The notes under the pieces are model-generated. The model saw only the letters and a program-made list of their open reading frames with translations, ran no database searches and was not told the origin of the DNA. The position numbers and the translations under genes are program-made. From Bradyrhizobium sp. AZCC 1693 (GTDB lineage: Bacteria > Pseudomonadota > Alphaproteobacteria > Rhizobiales > Xanthobacteraceae), in assembly GCF_036924745.1 (NCBI RefSeq), contig NZ_JAZHSD010000001.1:2604001-2668000 (forward strand): a DNA stretch of 64,000 bases, read 5' to 3'. Position 1 is the first letter of the stretch; each line of letters opens with the position of its first letter. Below are positions 38,440 through 46,551 of this stretch, piece by piece.

Positions 38440-39660
38440 TCAACCGAGCGCGCTCTTCAGGTCGAAGCCGCTGTCAGCCGCCTGCTCGGGCGTGATCGAG
38501 CCGTGCGCGGCAAGCAGGCGCCGGCCGAACATGTGGTCGCCGGCGCGGTTGACCGACTCGATGCCGACGAGTTGTCCGGCCTTGTAGCAGAACGCCGAGA
38601 ACGCCCCTTGCGCACGATCACCGCGCACCACCACGCGGTCATAGCCGGTGGTCAGTCCCACCATCTGCAGCTTGTCGGGGCCCTGATCGCTCCAGAACCA
38701 GGGCAAGCCGTCATAGGGCTTGGCATCGCCGGTCAGCCGGGCCGCGACGCAGCGCGCGTGGTCGGTGGCGTTCTGCACGGATTCCAGCCGCAGCGAGCCG
38801 CCGAACCGTGGGCTCGCATACAGCGCACAATCGCCCACCGCCGAGATGTTCGGATCGGAGGTCAGCAAATGCTCGTCGACCACGATGCCGGCCGCGACCT
38901 TCAACCCCGCCTCCGCCGCCAGCTCGACATTGGGCAGCACGCCGACGCCGACCACGATCAGGTCGGCTTTGATATGCCGCCCGTCGCTGACGCTCACACC
39001 GGTGACCTTGCTGCCGTCGCTCTCGATGCTCGTGACCTGCACGCCGAGATGAATCCGGATGCCGGCCGCGGTATGCCGCGATTGAAAATGTTCCGAAATC
39101 TCCGCCGTCACCGCGCGCGCCATCACCCGCGGCGCGAGCTCGATGACGTCGACTTCGAGACCTTTGGCCCGCGCGGTCGCGGCAAATTCGAGGCCGATGA
39201 ATCCGGCGCCGATCACGACGACGCGCTGGCCCGGGCCGATGTAGTCCCGCAAGGACTGGCTTTCGTCGAGCGTCCGCAGATAGCGCACGCTGTCGAGATT
39301 GGCGTTCGGGATATCGAGCAGCCGATTGCGCGCACCGGTCGCCAGCACCAGGTGGCCGTAATCGAGCGACGTGCCGGAGGCGAGCAACACCTTGCGCGCG
39401 GCGCGGTCGATCGACAGCGCGCGATCGGAGATCAGCTCGATGTTCTGGTCGGAATAGAATTTTTCCGGGCGGAACATCAGGCTGTCGGGTCCGCCGGTTC
39501 CCTTCAGATAAGCCTTGGACAGCGGCGGCCGTTGGTACGGCAGATGGCCTTCATCGTTCAACAGCGCGATGCGTTCGGAAAAGCCGTGCTGGCGCAGCGA
39601 CATCGCAAGCTGAAAGCCCGCATGGCCCGCGCCAATGATGACAACCGGTCCTGCCGTCAT
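38440..39660 (-). CDS. FAD-dependent ferredoxin/rubredoxin reductase-like protein
   Basis: This 406-residue flavoprotein has the FAD site VVIIGAGHAGFQLA, the LPYQRPPLSKAYL motif, ATGARNR, the NAD site VVVIGAGFIGLEFAATA, and the second FAD motif ISAVGDCA. This is the layout of putidaredoxin/rubredoxin reductases, which pass electrons from NADH to ferredoxins that feed P450s or dioxygenases. No ferredoxin lies next to it. It could serve the P450 at 18281, but they are 20 kb apart. Confidence 0.93.
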   Translation of the reverse strand: MTAGPVVIIGAGHAGFQLAMSLRQHGFSERIALLNDEGHLPYQRPPLSKAYLKGTGGPDSLMFRPEKFYSDQNIELISDRALSIDRAARKVLLASGTSLDYGHLVLATGARNRLLDIPNANLDSVRYLRTLDESQSLRDYIGPGQRVVVIGAGFIGLEFAATARAKGLEVDVIELAPRVMARAVTAEISEHFQSRHTAAGIRIHLGVQVTSIESDGSKVTGVSVSDGRHIKADLIVVGVGVLPNVELAAEAGLKVAAGIVVDEHLLTSDPNISAVGDCALYASPRFGGSLRLESVQNATDHARCVAARLTGDAKPYDGLPWFWSDQGPDKLQMVGLTTGYDRVVVRGDRAQGAFSAFCYKAGQLVGIESVNRAGDHMFGRRLLAAHGSITPEQAADSGFDLKSALG

Positions 39661-39928
39661 GGGAACATCCTACGTTCGAGCACACGGGAATGACCCATGT
39701 CGTTTCCTCTCCACTGATTTTGGCTTGCCTGTCTCGTCCCTTGGGTGCGGCGCTCGTGTCCGTCCCGAACGATGACAGGCCCTATCTGACCTCATGGCGC
39801 GAAGAGACGCAAGAGCGCCGTGACCCGGGAGGCAGGTTTGCGTGGTATTTTGCGGACCTTGCCGGGGATTGTCACCTCTTGCCTTCTGCGATTTAAATGC
39901 TGTCTCCGTTCCGAGCCGAGGCCCAGCC

Positions 39929-40726
39929 ATGCCGTCCTCCGATGATACCGCCGCCAGCGACCCTGCCCTGCTCCGGATCGAGGGTCCAATTGCCACCATC
40001 ACCCTGAACCGGCCCGCGGCCTTCAATTCCATCAATCTGTCGATCGCGCAAAAGCTCGAGCAACTCGGCGGCGAGGTCGAGGGCAATGACGATATCCGTG
40101 TGCTTGTGATCGAGGGCGAAGGCCGCGCCTTCTCGGCCGGCGGCGATCTGCAGACCATTGGAGCCGCCGCCGCCAACGATACCGTCGCGCCCGTGGTCGG
40201 CGAGTTGCTGAAGCACTACCATGCCTTTATCGAGACGGTGCGCCGGATGCCGAAGATCGTACTCTCCAGCGTTCACGGCTCCGCCGCCGGAGCCGGCATG
40301 GGCCTGGCCTTCGTTGCCGATCTCTGCATTGCCGCCGATGACGCCCGCTTCACGCCGGCCTATGCCAAGATCGGCGTCTCGCCGGATGGCGGCAGCACCG
40401 TCGGCATGGTCGGCACCGTCGGCACCCGCCGCGCGCTGCAGATCTTTTTGGCCGAGGACAGTTTTACCGCGCAGCAGGCCTATGAATGGGGCCTGGTCGC
40501 CCGCGTCGTTCCGGCGGCAGAGCTGAAGGCCGAAACGCGCAAATTCGCCGAGCGGCTGGCCCAGAATCCGCCCGCGGCGATCTCAGGCACCAAATCGCTG
40601 ATCTATCAGGCCGCGGTTACGCCGACCAGGCAGCAGCTCGATGCCGAGGAAGCGAAGATCATCGACGCCATGCGCACCGAAGATTTTCGCGTTGCGGTGA
40701 AGAAGTTCACCAGCAAGGGGAAGTGA
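39929..40726 (+). CDS. Enoyl-CoA hydratase/isomerase family protein
   Basis: This 265-residue crotonase-fold protein shows the family pattern ITLNRPAAFNSIN, the oxyanion-hole segments EGRAFSAGGDLQ and SSVHGSAAGAGMGLAFVADLCIA, and GVSPDGGSTVGM. The catalytic Glu of hydratases at the second segment is not obvious (SPDGG in place of PEAG), so it may act on other acyl-CoA substrates. The histidine phosphatase gene begins six bases after its stop. Confidence 0.92.
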   Translation: MPSSDDTAASDPALLRIEGPIATITLNRPAAFNSINLSIAQKLEQLGGEVEGNDDIRVLVIEGEGRAFSAGGDLQTIGAAAANDTVAPVVGELLKHYHAFIETVRRMPKIVLSSVHGSAAGAGMGLAFVADLCIAADDARFTPAYAKIGVSPDGGSTVGMVGTVGTRRALQIFLAEDSFTAQQAYEWGLVARVVPAAELKAETRKFAERLAQNPPAAISGTKSLIYQAAVTPTRQQLDAEEAKIIDAMRTEDFRVAVKKFTSKGK

Positions 40727-40731
40727 GACCG

Positions 40732-41490
40732 GTGGCGACACCGTCACGCTCCTTTCTGTGCCTCCGCCACGGCGTCACCGACTGGAACGCTCAAGGCCTG
40801 TTTCAGGGCCGCACCGATGTTCCCTTGAACGGCGAAGGCATTGCTCAAGCGCATGCGGCGGCAGAACGGCTACGAAATATACCTTTCGACCATGTCGTGG
40901 CCAGTCCGCTGTCCCGTGCGCTGAAGACCGCCGAGATCATCGCCTCGGCAAGGCACACGCCGCTCGATGTCGATGATGGCATCATCGAATGCGACTTCGG
41001 CAGCCTCGAGGGAACGTCGATTGCGGAGACGATGAAGGCGCACGGCCTGCGGACGGTGGAAGACCTGGTTTCCATTCTGCCGCCGGATGGCGAACCATGG
41101 CCGTCAATCTCTGCGCGAGCGCTAAGCTGCGTCAGCCGATGGTTCCACCGTCATCCGCAAGCAGTAATCTTGTTCGTCTGCCACGATGCCGTGATGCAGG
41201 CGATGTCGGAAGCGCTCTGCGGCCAGTGGATCGACAACCGCCACGGCACGCTGTTCAGGTATGACAGAGCTGGCGATGTCTGGAGTGTTGCCGAGGTGGA
41301 TAGCCTCGCCCCACTCTCGATGTCGTCCCTGCGAACGCAGGGACCCATAACCACCGGCTCTTGTTGTTCTGGAAGGCGTCAGCCATCTCGCTTCAACCGA
41401 GAGAACAACGCGATATGGGTCCCTGCGTTCGCAGGGACGACGGTGGAATCTAGTTCGGGCAGATGTACCCCGTCCCCGACGGCGACTTGA
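40732..41490 (+). CDS. Histidine phosphatase family protein with repeat-derived tail
   Basis: This belongs to the phosphoglycerate-mutase-like family: LCLRHGVTDWNAQGLFQGRTD holds the catalytic histidine, and FVCHDAVMQA the second histidine. The start is a GTG at 40732. Family-like sequence ends near residue 196. The remaining ~56 residues are coded by a family A repeat (41322-41441) with no stop until 41490. The tail also overlaps the convergent TRAP permease gene by 41 bp. The tail is therefore probably a late addition. Confidence 0.85.
   Translation: MATPSRSFLCLRHGVTDWNAQGLFQGRTDVPLNGEGIAQAHAAAERLRNIPFDHVVASPLSRALKTAEIIASARHTPLDVDDGIIECDFGSLEGTSIAETMKAHGLRTVEDLVSILPPDGEPWPSISARALSCVSRWFHRHPQAVILFVCHDAVMQAMSEALCGQWIDNRHGTLFRYDRAGDVWSVAEVDSLAPLSMSSLRTQGPITTGSCCSGRRQPSRFNRENNAIWVPAFAGTTVESSSGRCTPSPTAT
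41322..41441. repeat. Composite repeat, family A (copy 3), inside a coding frame
   Basis: GTCGTCCCTGCGAACGCAGG at the left and CCTGCGTTCGCAGGGACGAC at the right frame 120 bp. It lies inside the 3' end of the histidine phosphatase frame and just past the end of the TRAP permease gene. Confidence 0.8.
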
Positions 41491-42790
41491 AGCAGCCGAC
41501 CGATTCCGGGATCACCTGTTTCGGCAGCCACAGCACGACCTTCGGGAAATAGATCGTGAAGGTGATGGTCACGAGGAACACCACATAGATCGGCAACGCC
41601 GCGCGCAGCGCCTTGGAGAACGGGACGCCGACGAATTTCGAGGCCATCAACAGCACCAATCCGTATGGTGGCGTGATCAGCCCGAATGCCAATGTCGCGA
41701 TCAGCACGACGCCCATGTGAACGGCGTTGATGTCGCCGGCCTGGGTCAGCGTGTTCACCAGCGGCATGAAGATGATGATGGTCGGCACCGGCTCGATGAA
41801 ATCGCCGACCACGGTGAACAGCAGCACCAGCAGCAGCATGATCAGATGCGGATCGTTGCCGGCGATCGCGATGATCCAGTCGGCGATTACGGAGGCGCCG
41901 CGCAGGTAGGCCAGCATCCAGCCGAACGCGTTGGCGGCGCCGATCGTGATCAGCGGCAGCGAGAAGATCAGCCCGGCGAGACAGAAATCATAGGGGATGT
42001 TCTTGAAGTGCCCGCGGTTGAGCGCGGGGATCACCACCGCGATGATCCAGATCACGGCGACGACGCCGGCTTCCGTCGGCGTGAAGGCGCCGGTTAGGAT
42101 GCCGCCGAGCAGGATGACGGGGATCATCAGCGGCAGGACAGCGTCGCCAGCCGCGAACACGATCTGCTTCAACGGCGCGCGCGGCCTCTGCATCCCGGTG
42201 GGCCCGAAGAAGAAGCAATAGATCATCAGGCCGAAGCCGATCATCAACCCGGGCACGACGCCGGCCATGAACAGGCCGGCGATCGAGACGTTGCCTACCG
42301 CGCCGTAGACCACGGCGGTGATGCTCGGCGGCACCAGCGCCGCGATGGTGGAAGCGGCGGCGATGATCGCGGCGATGAAAGCGGGGCTATATCCCTCCTT
42401 CTTCATCGGTCCGCCCAGCGCGCGGGTCATCACGGCGACGTCGGCGGTGGTCGATCCCGACATTTCCGAGAAGAACATCGAGAACACGACCACGACCTGC
42501 GAGAGCCCGCCCCTGATATGCCCGACCAGCGACAGCGACAGGTTGGCTATTCGCACCACCACGTTGGCCGAGCTCATGAGTTCGCCGACCAGGAGAAAGA
42601 ACGGTATCGCCAGCAGCGCTTCCGAATCCACGCCGTCGAAAATCTTCTGCATGATGGCGGCGAGCGAGACGTCGGCCAGCAACGCGCCGACGAAAACCCC
42701 GGCCATCAGCGAGAACGGCACCGGCACGCCGAGATAGCCGAAGAACAGGAAGCAGAACGTCATCAGGCCGAGAATGACGGGCGCGCTCAC
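41450..42790 (-). CDS. dctM: TRAP transporter large permease (DctM)
   Basis: This 446-residue inner-membrane protein has about a dozen hydrophobic segments and the DctM pattern: FFLLVGELMSSANVVVRIA, SGSTTADVAVMTRALG and ALVPPSITAVVYGAVGNVSI. It is the sodium-driven transport subunit of a TRAP system, which works with a periplasmic binding protein. It overlaps the small permease gene by four bases. The C-terminal tail ending CPN reaches into the convergent phosphatase gene. Confidence 0.94.
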   Translation of the reverse strand: MSAPVILGLMTFCFLFFGYLGVPVPFSLMAGVFVGALLADVSLAAIMQKIFDGVDSEALLAIPFFLLVGELMSSANVVVRIANLSLSLVGHIRGGLSQVVVVFSMFFSEMSGSTTADVAVMTRALGGPMKKEGYSPAFIAAIIAAASTIAALVPPSITAVVYGAVGNVSIAGLFMAGVVPGLMIGFGLMIYCFFFGPTGMQRPRAPLKQIVFAAGDAVLPLMIPVILLGGILTGAFTPTEAGVVAVIWIIAVVIPALNRGHFKNIPYDFCLAGLIFSLPLITIGAANAFGWMLAYLRGASVIADWIIAIAGNDPHLIMLLLVLLFTVVGDFIEPVPTIIIFMPLVNTLTQAGDINAVHMGVVLIATLAFGLITPPYGLVLLMASKFVGVPFSKALRAALPIYVVFLVTITFTIYFPKVVLWLPKQVIPESVGCFKSPSGTGYICPN

Positions 42791-43371
42791 GGCTGCCCCC
42801 TGTTCTGGAAGCCTGTGTCGGCGGGCGGACTGTCGCCAGCGTCGTCAAGCGGCTCGGGATGGTCGAAGCCGTTGCGGATTCCATTGACGAGCTGTTCGAC
42901 GGTGAACAGCGCGATCAGCACGCCCGAGAGCGGGATCGCGGCATAGAGCGAGGCGATCGGGGTGTTCGACGGCAGCCGGAAACTGCCGAAGCCCCTGATA
43001 TAGTTGACGTAGCCGTAATAGATCAGAACCCCCGCCACCGACAGCACCACGACGCGGATCAGGATCTCGACGATCAGCCGCGGCGTGCCATGCATCGCCT
43101 CGGAGACCGCGGTCAGATAGAGATGATCATTGCGGCGCGTGGCGACCGCGGCGCCGATGAAGATGGCATAGATAAACAGCGTTGAGGTGAGCTCCTGCAG
43201 CCATAGCCATGGATTGCCGAGGGTCCGCGTGACGATATCGGCCGTGACCGACAGCGAAAATCCAAAACACAGCACGCCGCAGATGATCATCAGGATCAGT
43301 TCGAGCCGGTCCAGCGACCGCCATTTCAGATGATGCTGGCGCTGCAGCACCAGTTTGTCGGCAATGGACAT
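42787..43371 (-). CDS. dctQ: TRAP transporter small permease (DctQ)
   Basis: This 194-residue protein has four hydrophobic segments and the DctQ pattern VTRTLGNPWLWLQELTSTLF and HLYLTAVSEAM. The start at 43371 gives MSIADKLV; the frame is open further upstream into a repeat and is not used. DctQ and DctM form the membrane part of the TRAP importer for organic or sugar acids. Confidence 0.92.
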   Translation of the reverse strand: MSIADKLVLQRQHHLKWRSLDRLELILMIICGVLCFGFSLSVTADIVTRTLGNPWLWLQELTSTLFIYAIFIGAAVATRRNDHLYLTAVSEAMHGTPRLIVEILIRVVVLSVAGVLIYYGYVNYIRGFGSFRLPSNTPIASLYAAIPLSGVLIALFTVEQLVNGIRNGFDHPEPLDDAGDSPPADTGFQNRGQP

Positions 43372-43392
43372 CTTGACTTCACACTCTCTGTC

Positions 43393-43511
43393 GTCGTCCC
43401 TGCGAAAGCAGGGACCCATAACCACAGGGGTTCGTTGTTTGCAGAGGCTGGCTAACCGATCGCTCAACCGGCAGGCCGCGGCGTATGGGTCCCTGCTTTC
43501 GCCGGGACGAC
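43393..43511. repeat. Composite repeat, family A (copy 4)
   Basis: GTCGTCCCTGCGAAAGCAGG at the left and CCTGCTTTCGCCGGGACGAC at the right frame about 119 bp between the DctP and DctQ genes. Both halves carry compensating changes (GAAAGC/GCTTTC in place of GAACGC/GCGTTC), as expected if pairing within the repeat matters. Confidence 0.8.
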
Positions 43512-43526
43512 TCGCGGAGAGAGGAA

Positions 43527-44528
43527 CTAATTGATCGCCCGGATCAGCGTCTTGATCTTGTCGGCGTGCGGGCCGAGCTCCCTGGCAAGCTTGTCGAGAT
43601 AGGGATCGGCGATCTTCTGGAAGCTCGCCTTGTCGACATCCTTGACGATCTTGACGCCCATCTTCTCGAGCTTCGTCGCGGCCGTATTCTCCAGGTCGAA
43701 AGCCCGCTTCGGTTCCTGGACGCTGACATCCCGCGCGGCGGCCAGCACCCATTTCTTCTGCTCGTCATTGAGGCTCTGCCACAGTCTGTCGCTGAGCCAC
43801 AGGATGCAGTTATTTGCCTCGTGACCGGTCATCGACATGACCGGCGCGACTTCATAGTGCTTGTTGATCATGTAGACGTTGACCGCGTTCTCGCCGAAAT
43901 CCACCACGCCGGTTTGCAGCGAGGTGTAGACGCTGCCGAACGGCATGTGCACCGTCTGGGCGCTGTAGGCCGGGAACATCATGTCTTCGGTCGCGGTCGC
44001 CTGGACGCGGACCTTCAGGCTCTTCATATCCTCGGGCTTGCGCACCTCCTTCTTGCCGTACATGTGCCGAAAACCCTGGGTGCCGAGGCCGATGGCGTGA
44101 ATGCCCTGGGTGGTGCCGTCGATCATGTCGCGAACGGCTTCGAACACCTTCTCGTCGCCGAGCGCCTTGATGTTGTGTTCTTCCGAGCGGAACAGGAAAT
44201 GCAGCGACATCACGCCGGCCTGCGGCGAGATCGTCGACGTGTTGGCGGACGACACGACCGCGAAATCGAGATCGCCGGCCTTCACGAGTTGCAGGAGCTG
44301 CGGTTCCTGCCCGAGCTGCGCGCCGGGAAACTGGTCGACCAGCATCGTGCCCTTGCTCAACTCCTTCAGCTTCGCTGAAAAAATATCGTAGGCGATGCTG
44401 TAGCCGGAATTGAGCTGCTGATCGTGCGCGAAGCGATAATGCTTCGCTTCCTGTGCGCCCGCGCCGGTAGCGAGCATGACGGTCGCAGCGGCAATCGCCG
44501 CGAAGATCGATTTCCCTGGATTCCCCAT
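43527..44528 (-). CDS. dctP: TRAP transporter substrate-binding protein (DctP)
   Basis: This 333-residue periplasmic protein has a signal peptide (cut probably after GAQ, residue about 26). Core motifs include YRFAHDQQLNSGYSIAYDIF, the LKVRVQATATEDMMF stretch with the acid-binding arginine, and FGSVYTSLQTGVVDFGENAV. The start at 44528 has GGGGGGAAA before it. A 9-bp-arm hairpin and two copies of a 15-bp operator lie upstream. Regulation by the GntR protein at 47556 is inferred. The likely ligand is a uronate or aldonate. Confidence 0.94.
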   Translation of the reverse strand: MGNPGKSIFAAIAAATVMLATGAGAQEAKHYRFAHDQQLNSGYSIAYDIFSAKLKELSKGTMLVDQFPGAQLGQEPQLLQLVKAGDLDFAVVSSANTSTISPQAGVMSLHFLFRSEEHNIKALGDEKVFEAVRDMIDGTTQGIHAIGLGTQGFRHMYGKKEVRKPEDMKSLKVRVQATATEDMMFPAYSAQTVHMPFGSVYTSLQTGVVDFGENAVNVYMINKHYEVAPVMSMTGHEANNCILWLSDRLWQSLNDEQKKWVLAAARDVSVQEPKRAFDLENTAATKLEKMGVKIVKDVDKASFQKIADPYLDKLARELGPHADKIKTLIRAIN

Positions 44529-44546
44529 GACGCGTTTCCCCCCGTT

Positions 44547-44570
44547 GGTTTGATTTTTCCCAATCAAACC
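44547..44570. promoter_or_regulatory. Hairpin in the DctP leader
   Basis: GGTTTGATT and AATCAAACC form perfect 9-bp arms around a 6-nt loop, starting 19 bases before the DctP start codon and just upstream of its ribosome site. It could affect translation or mRNA stability, or be a second protein site. Confidence 0.45.
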
Positions 44571-44581
44571 ATCAGGGCAAC

Positions 44582-44596
44582 GAGATTGTCAATAAA
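44582..44596. promoter_or_regulatory. GntR-type operator copy 1 (TRAP operon)
   Basis: GAGATTGTCAATAAA matches the ATTATTGnCAATAAT dyad at 10 of 14 defined positions, with the core ATTGTCAATAA intact. It is 54 bp upstream of the DctP start. Its centre is 63 bp from the next copy. Confidence 0.55.
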
Positions 44597-44644
44597 GTAT
44601 CGGAATTATCTGCCAGAACGGGCCAGATCGTGGCCAGAAGGCCA

Positions 44645-44659
44645 ATAATTGTCGATAAT
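44645..44659. promoter_or_regulatory. GntR-type operator copy 2 (TRAP operon)
   Basis: ATAATTGTCGATAAT matches the same dyad at 12 of 14 positions. It lies 117 bp upstream of DctP, shortly before the end of the dehydratase gene. Confidence 0.6.
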
Positions 44660-44677
44660 TCACACCCGCCCCAGGAG

Positions 44678-46384
44678 CTAGTCCCTGCCCTGCCCGCGCA
44701 TGAAATCGAAGTCGCAACCTTCGTCGGCCTGCAGAATAGTCTCGTTGAACAGGTGCGCGTAGCCGCGCCTGGCCCATTCGGGCGTGACGGCCGGTGCAAG
44801 CGCCGTGCGGCGCTTCGCAAGCTCCGCCGCGTCGACCAGGAGATCGATGCTGCGTTTCGCGACATCGAGGCGGATCATGTCGCCGTTCCTGACGAGCGCC
44901 AGCGGGCCGCCCACGGCGGATTCCGGCGTGATGTGCAGCACGATGGTGCCGAACGCCGTCCCGCTCATGCGCGCGTCCGATATCCGCACCATGTCCTTGA
45001 CGCCGCCGCGAGCGAGTTTCTTCGGGATCGGCAGATAGCCGGCCTCCGGCATGCCCGGCGCACCCTTGGGGCCGGCATTGCGCAGCACCAGCACGTCATC
45101 GGCGTTGACGTCGAGATCGGGATCGTCGACCCGCAGCGTCATGTCCTCGACGGATTCGAACACCACGGCACGGCCGGTATGCTGCAGCAGTTTCGGGCTT
45201 GCCGCCGACTGCTTGATGACGGCTCCACGCGGCGCGAGGTTGCCGTGCAGCACTGCCATCGCACCTTCGCGCTTGATCGGATTGTCGCGCGGACGGATGG
45301 CGTCCTGTCCGGGCACCTCCTCGGCGTCGGCGACGACATCGCGCAGCGTTTGCCCCGTAATGGTCTTGGCATCGAGATCGATAAGATCGCCGAGCTGCGC
45401 CATCAGTTTGGGCACGCCGCCGGCATGATGGAAATGCTCCATGTAATGCTCGCCTGACGGTTTCAGGTCGATCAGCACAGGCACTTCGCGGCCGAGCTTG
45501 TCGAACGCCTCGAGATCAATGCGGTGTTTCGTGCGGTTGGCGATCGCCGTTAGATGAATAAGCCCGTTGGTCGAGCCGCCGATCGCCTGCAGCACCACCT
45601 GCGCGTTCCGGAATGAGGCCGGGGTCAGCAATTCACTCGGCTTTGGCCCCTTCGCCTTGGCCATCACAGCCGCCACCCTGCCGCTCGCCTCCGCCGAGCG
45701 AACGCGCTCGGCATGCGGCGCCGGGATCGTCGCGCTCATCGGCAGCGAAAGCCCCAGCGCCTCGGTGATGCACGCCATGGTCGAGGCAGTGCCCATCACC
45801 ATGCAGGTGCCGACGGACGGCGCCAGCCGGCCGTTGACGGCTTCGATTTCAATGTCGTCAATTTCGCCGGCGCGATATTTTCCCCACAGCCTCCGGCAAT
45901 CCGTGCACGCCCCCAGCACCTCGCCCTTGTGATGCCCGACCACCATCGGCCCCACCGGAATGACGACGGTCGGCAGATCGGCGGAGACTGCCGCCATGAT
46001 CTGCGCCGGCAAGGTCTTGTCGCAACCGCCGATCACGATCACGGCGTCCATCGGCTGCGCGCGGATCATCTCCTCGGTGTCCATCGCCATCAGATTGCGC
46101 AGATACATCGAGGTCGGAAACGCAAAGCTCTCGGCGATCGAGATAGTCGGGAACACCATCGGCATCGCGCCCGACAGCATCACGCCGCGCTTCACGGCTT
46201 CAATGATCTGCGGAACGTTGCCGTGACAGGGATTGTAGTCGCTATAGGTATTGGTGATGCCGACGATCGGCCTGTTCAGCGCATCATCCGAATAACCCAT
46301 CGCCTTGATGAAGGCCTTGCGCAGGAACAGCGAGAAGCCAGCATCGCCATAACTCGTCAGTCCCTTGCGAAGTCCGTCGGCCAT
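44678..46384 (-). CDS. IlvD/Edd family dehydratase (sugar-acid type)
   Basis: This 568-residue iron-sulfur dehydratase has the three cluster cysteines in NPCHGN (C53), GGCDKT (C121) and GTCMVMG (C194). The C-terminal domain holds RISDARMSGTAFG, with the catalytic serine. IlvD acts on dihydroxy acids, but relatives dehydrate aldonates such as arabonate, xylonate or gluconate. The neighbours (TRAP importer, uronate dehydrogenase, lactonase) favour a sugar acid here. The start at 46384 has GGAAGAA before it. Its promoter region carries two copies of the shared operator. Confidence 0.92.
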   Translation of the reverse strand: MADGLRKGLTSYGDAGFSLFLRKAFIKAMGYSDDALNRPIVGITNTYSDYNPCHGNVPQIIEAVKRGVMLSGAMPMVFPTISIAESFAFPTSMYLRNLMAMDTEEMIRAQPMDAVIVIGGCDKTLPAQIMAAVSADLPTVVIPVGPMVVGHHKGEVLGACTDCRRLWGKYRAGEIDDIEIEAVNGRLAPSVGTCMVMGTASTMACITEALGLSLPMSATIPAPHAERVRSAEASGRVAAVMAKAKGPKPSELLTPASFRNAQVVLQAIGGSTNGLIHLTAIANRTKHRIDLEAFDKLGREVPVLIDLKPSGEHYMEHFHHAGGVPKLMAQLGDLIDLDAKTITGQTLRDVVADAEEVPGQDAIRPRDNPIKREGAMAVLHGNLAPRGAVIKQSAASPKLLQHTGRAVVFESVEDMTLRVDDPDLDVNADDVLVLRNAGPKGAPGMPEAGYLPIPKKLARGGVKDMVRISDARMSGTAFGTIVLHITPESAVGGPLALVRNGDMIRLDVAKRSIDLLVDAAELAKRRTALAPAVTPEWARRGYAHLFNETILQADEGCDFDFMRGQGRD

Positions 46385-46429
46385 TTTTTCTTCCTGTCGT
46401 TGCGGGTGGGCACTTAAGGAGTCCACCGA

Positions 46430-46444
46430 ATTATTGTCAATGCT
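46430..46444. promoter_or_regulatory. GntR-type operator copy 3
   Basis: ATTATTGTCAATGCT matches the dyad ATTATTGnCAATAAT at 12 of 14 positions. It is 46 bp upstream of the dehydratase start. Its centre (46437) is 63 bp from that of copy 4. Confidence 0.6.
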
Positions 46445-46492
46445 TGACTATTGGCGGATATGCGGCCTCATTTTGCCCGCATCCAACGCGAT

Positions 46493-46507
46493 ATTATTGA
46501 CAATAAT
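46493..46507. promoter_or_regulatory. GntR-type operator copy 4 (perfect dyad)
   Basis: ATTATTGACAATAAT has perfect 7-bp arms around one base. It lies 45 bp before the Gfo start, in the gap between the divergent dehydratase and Gfo-GntR genes. Confidence 0.68.
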
Positions 46508-46551
46508 GCGAGTGCGTGCTGACTTCCGGCCATGATCGGAACCGTCTGTCC

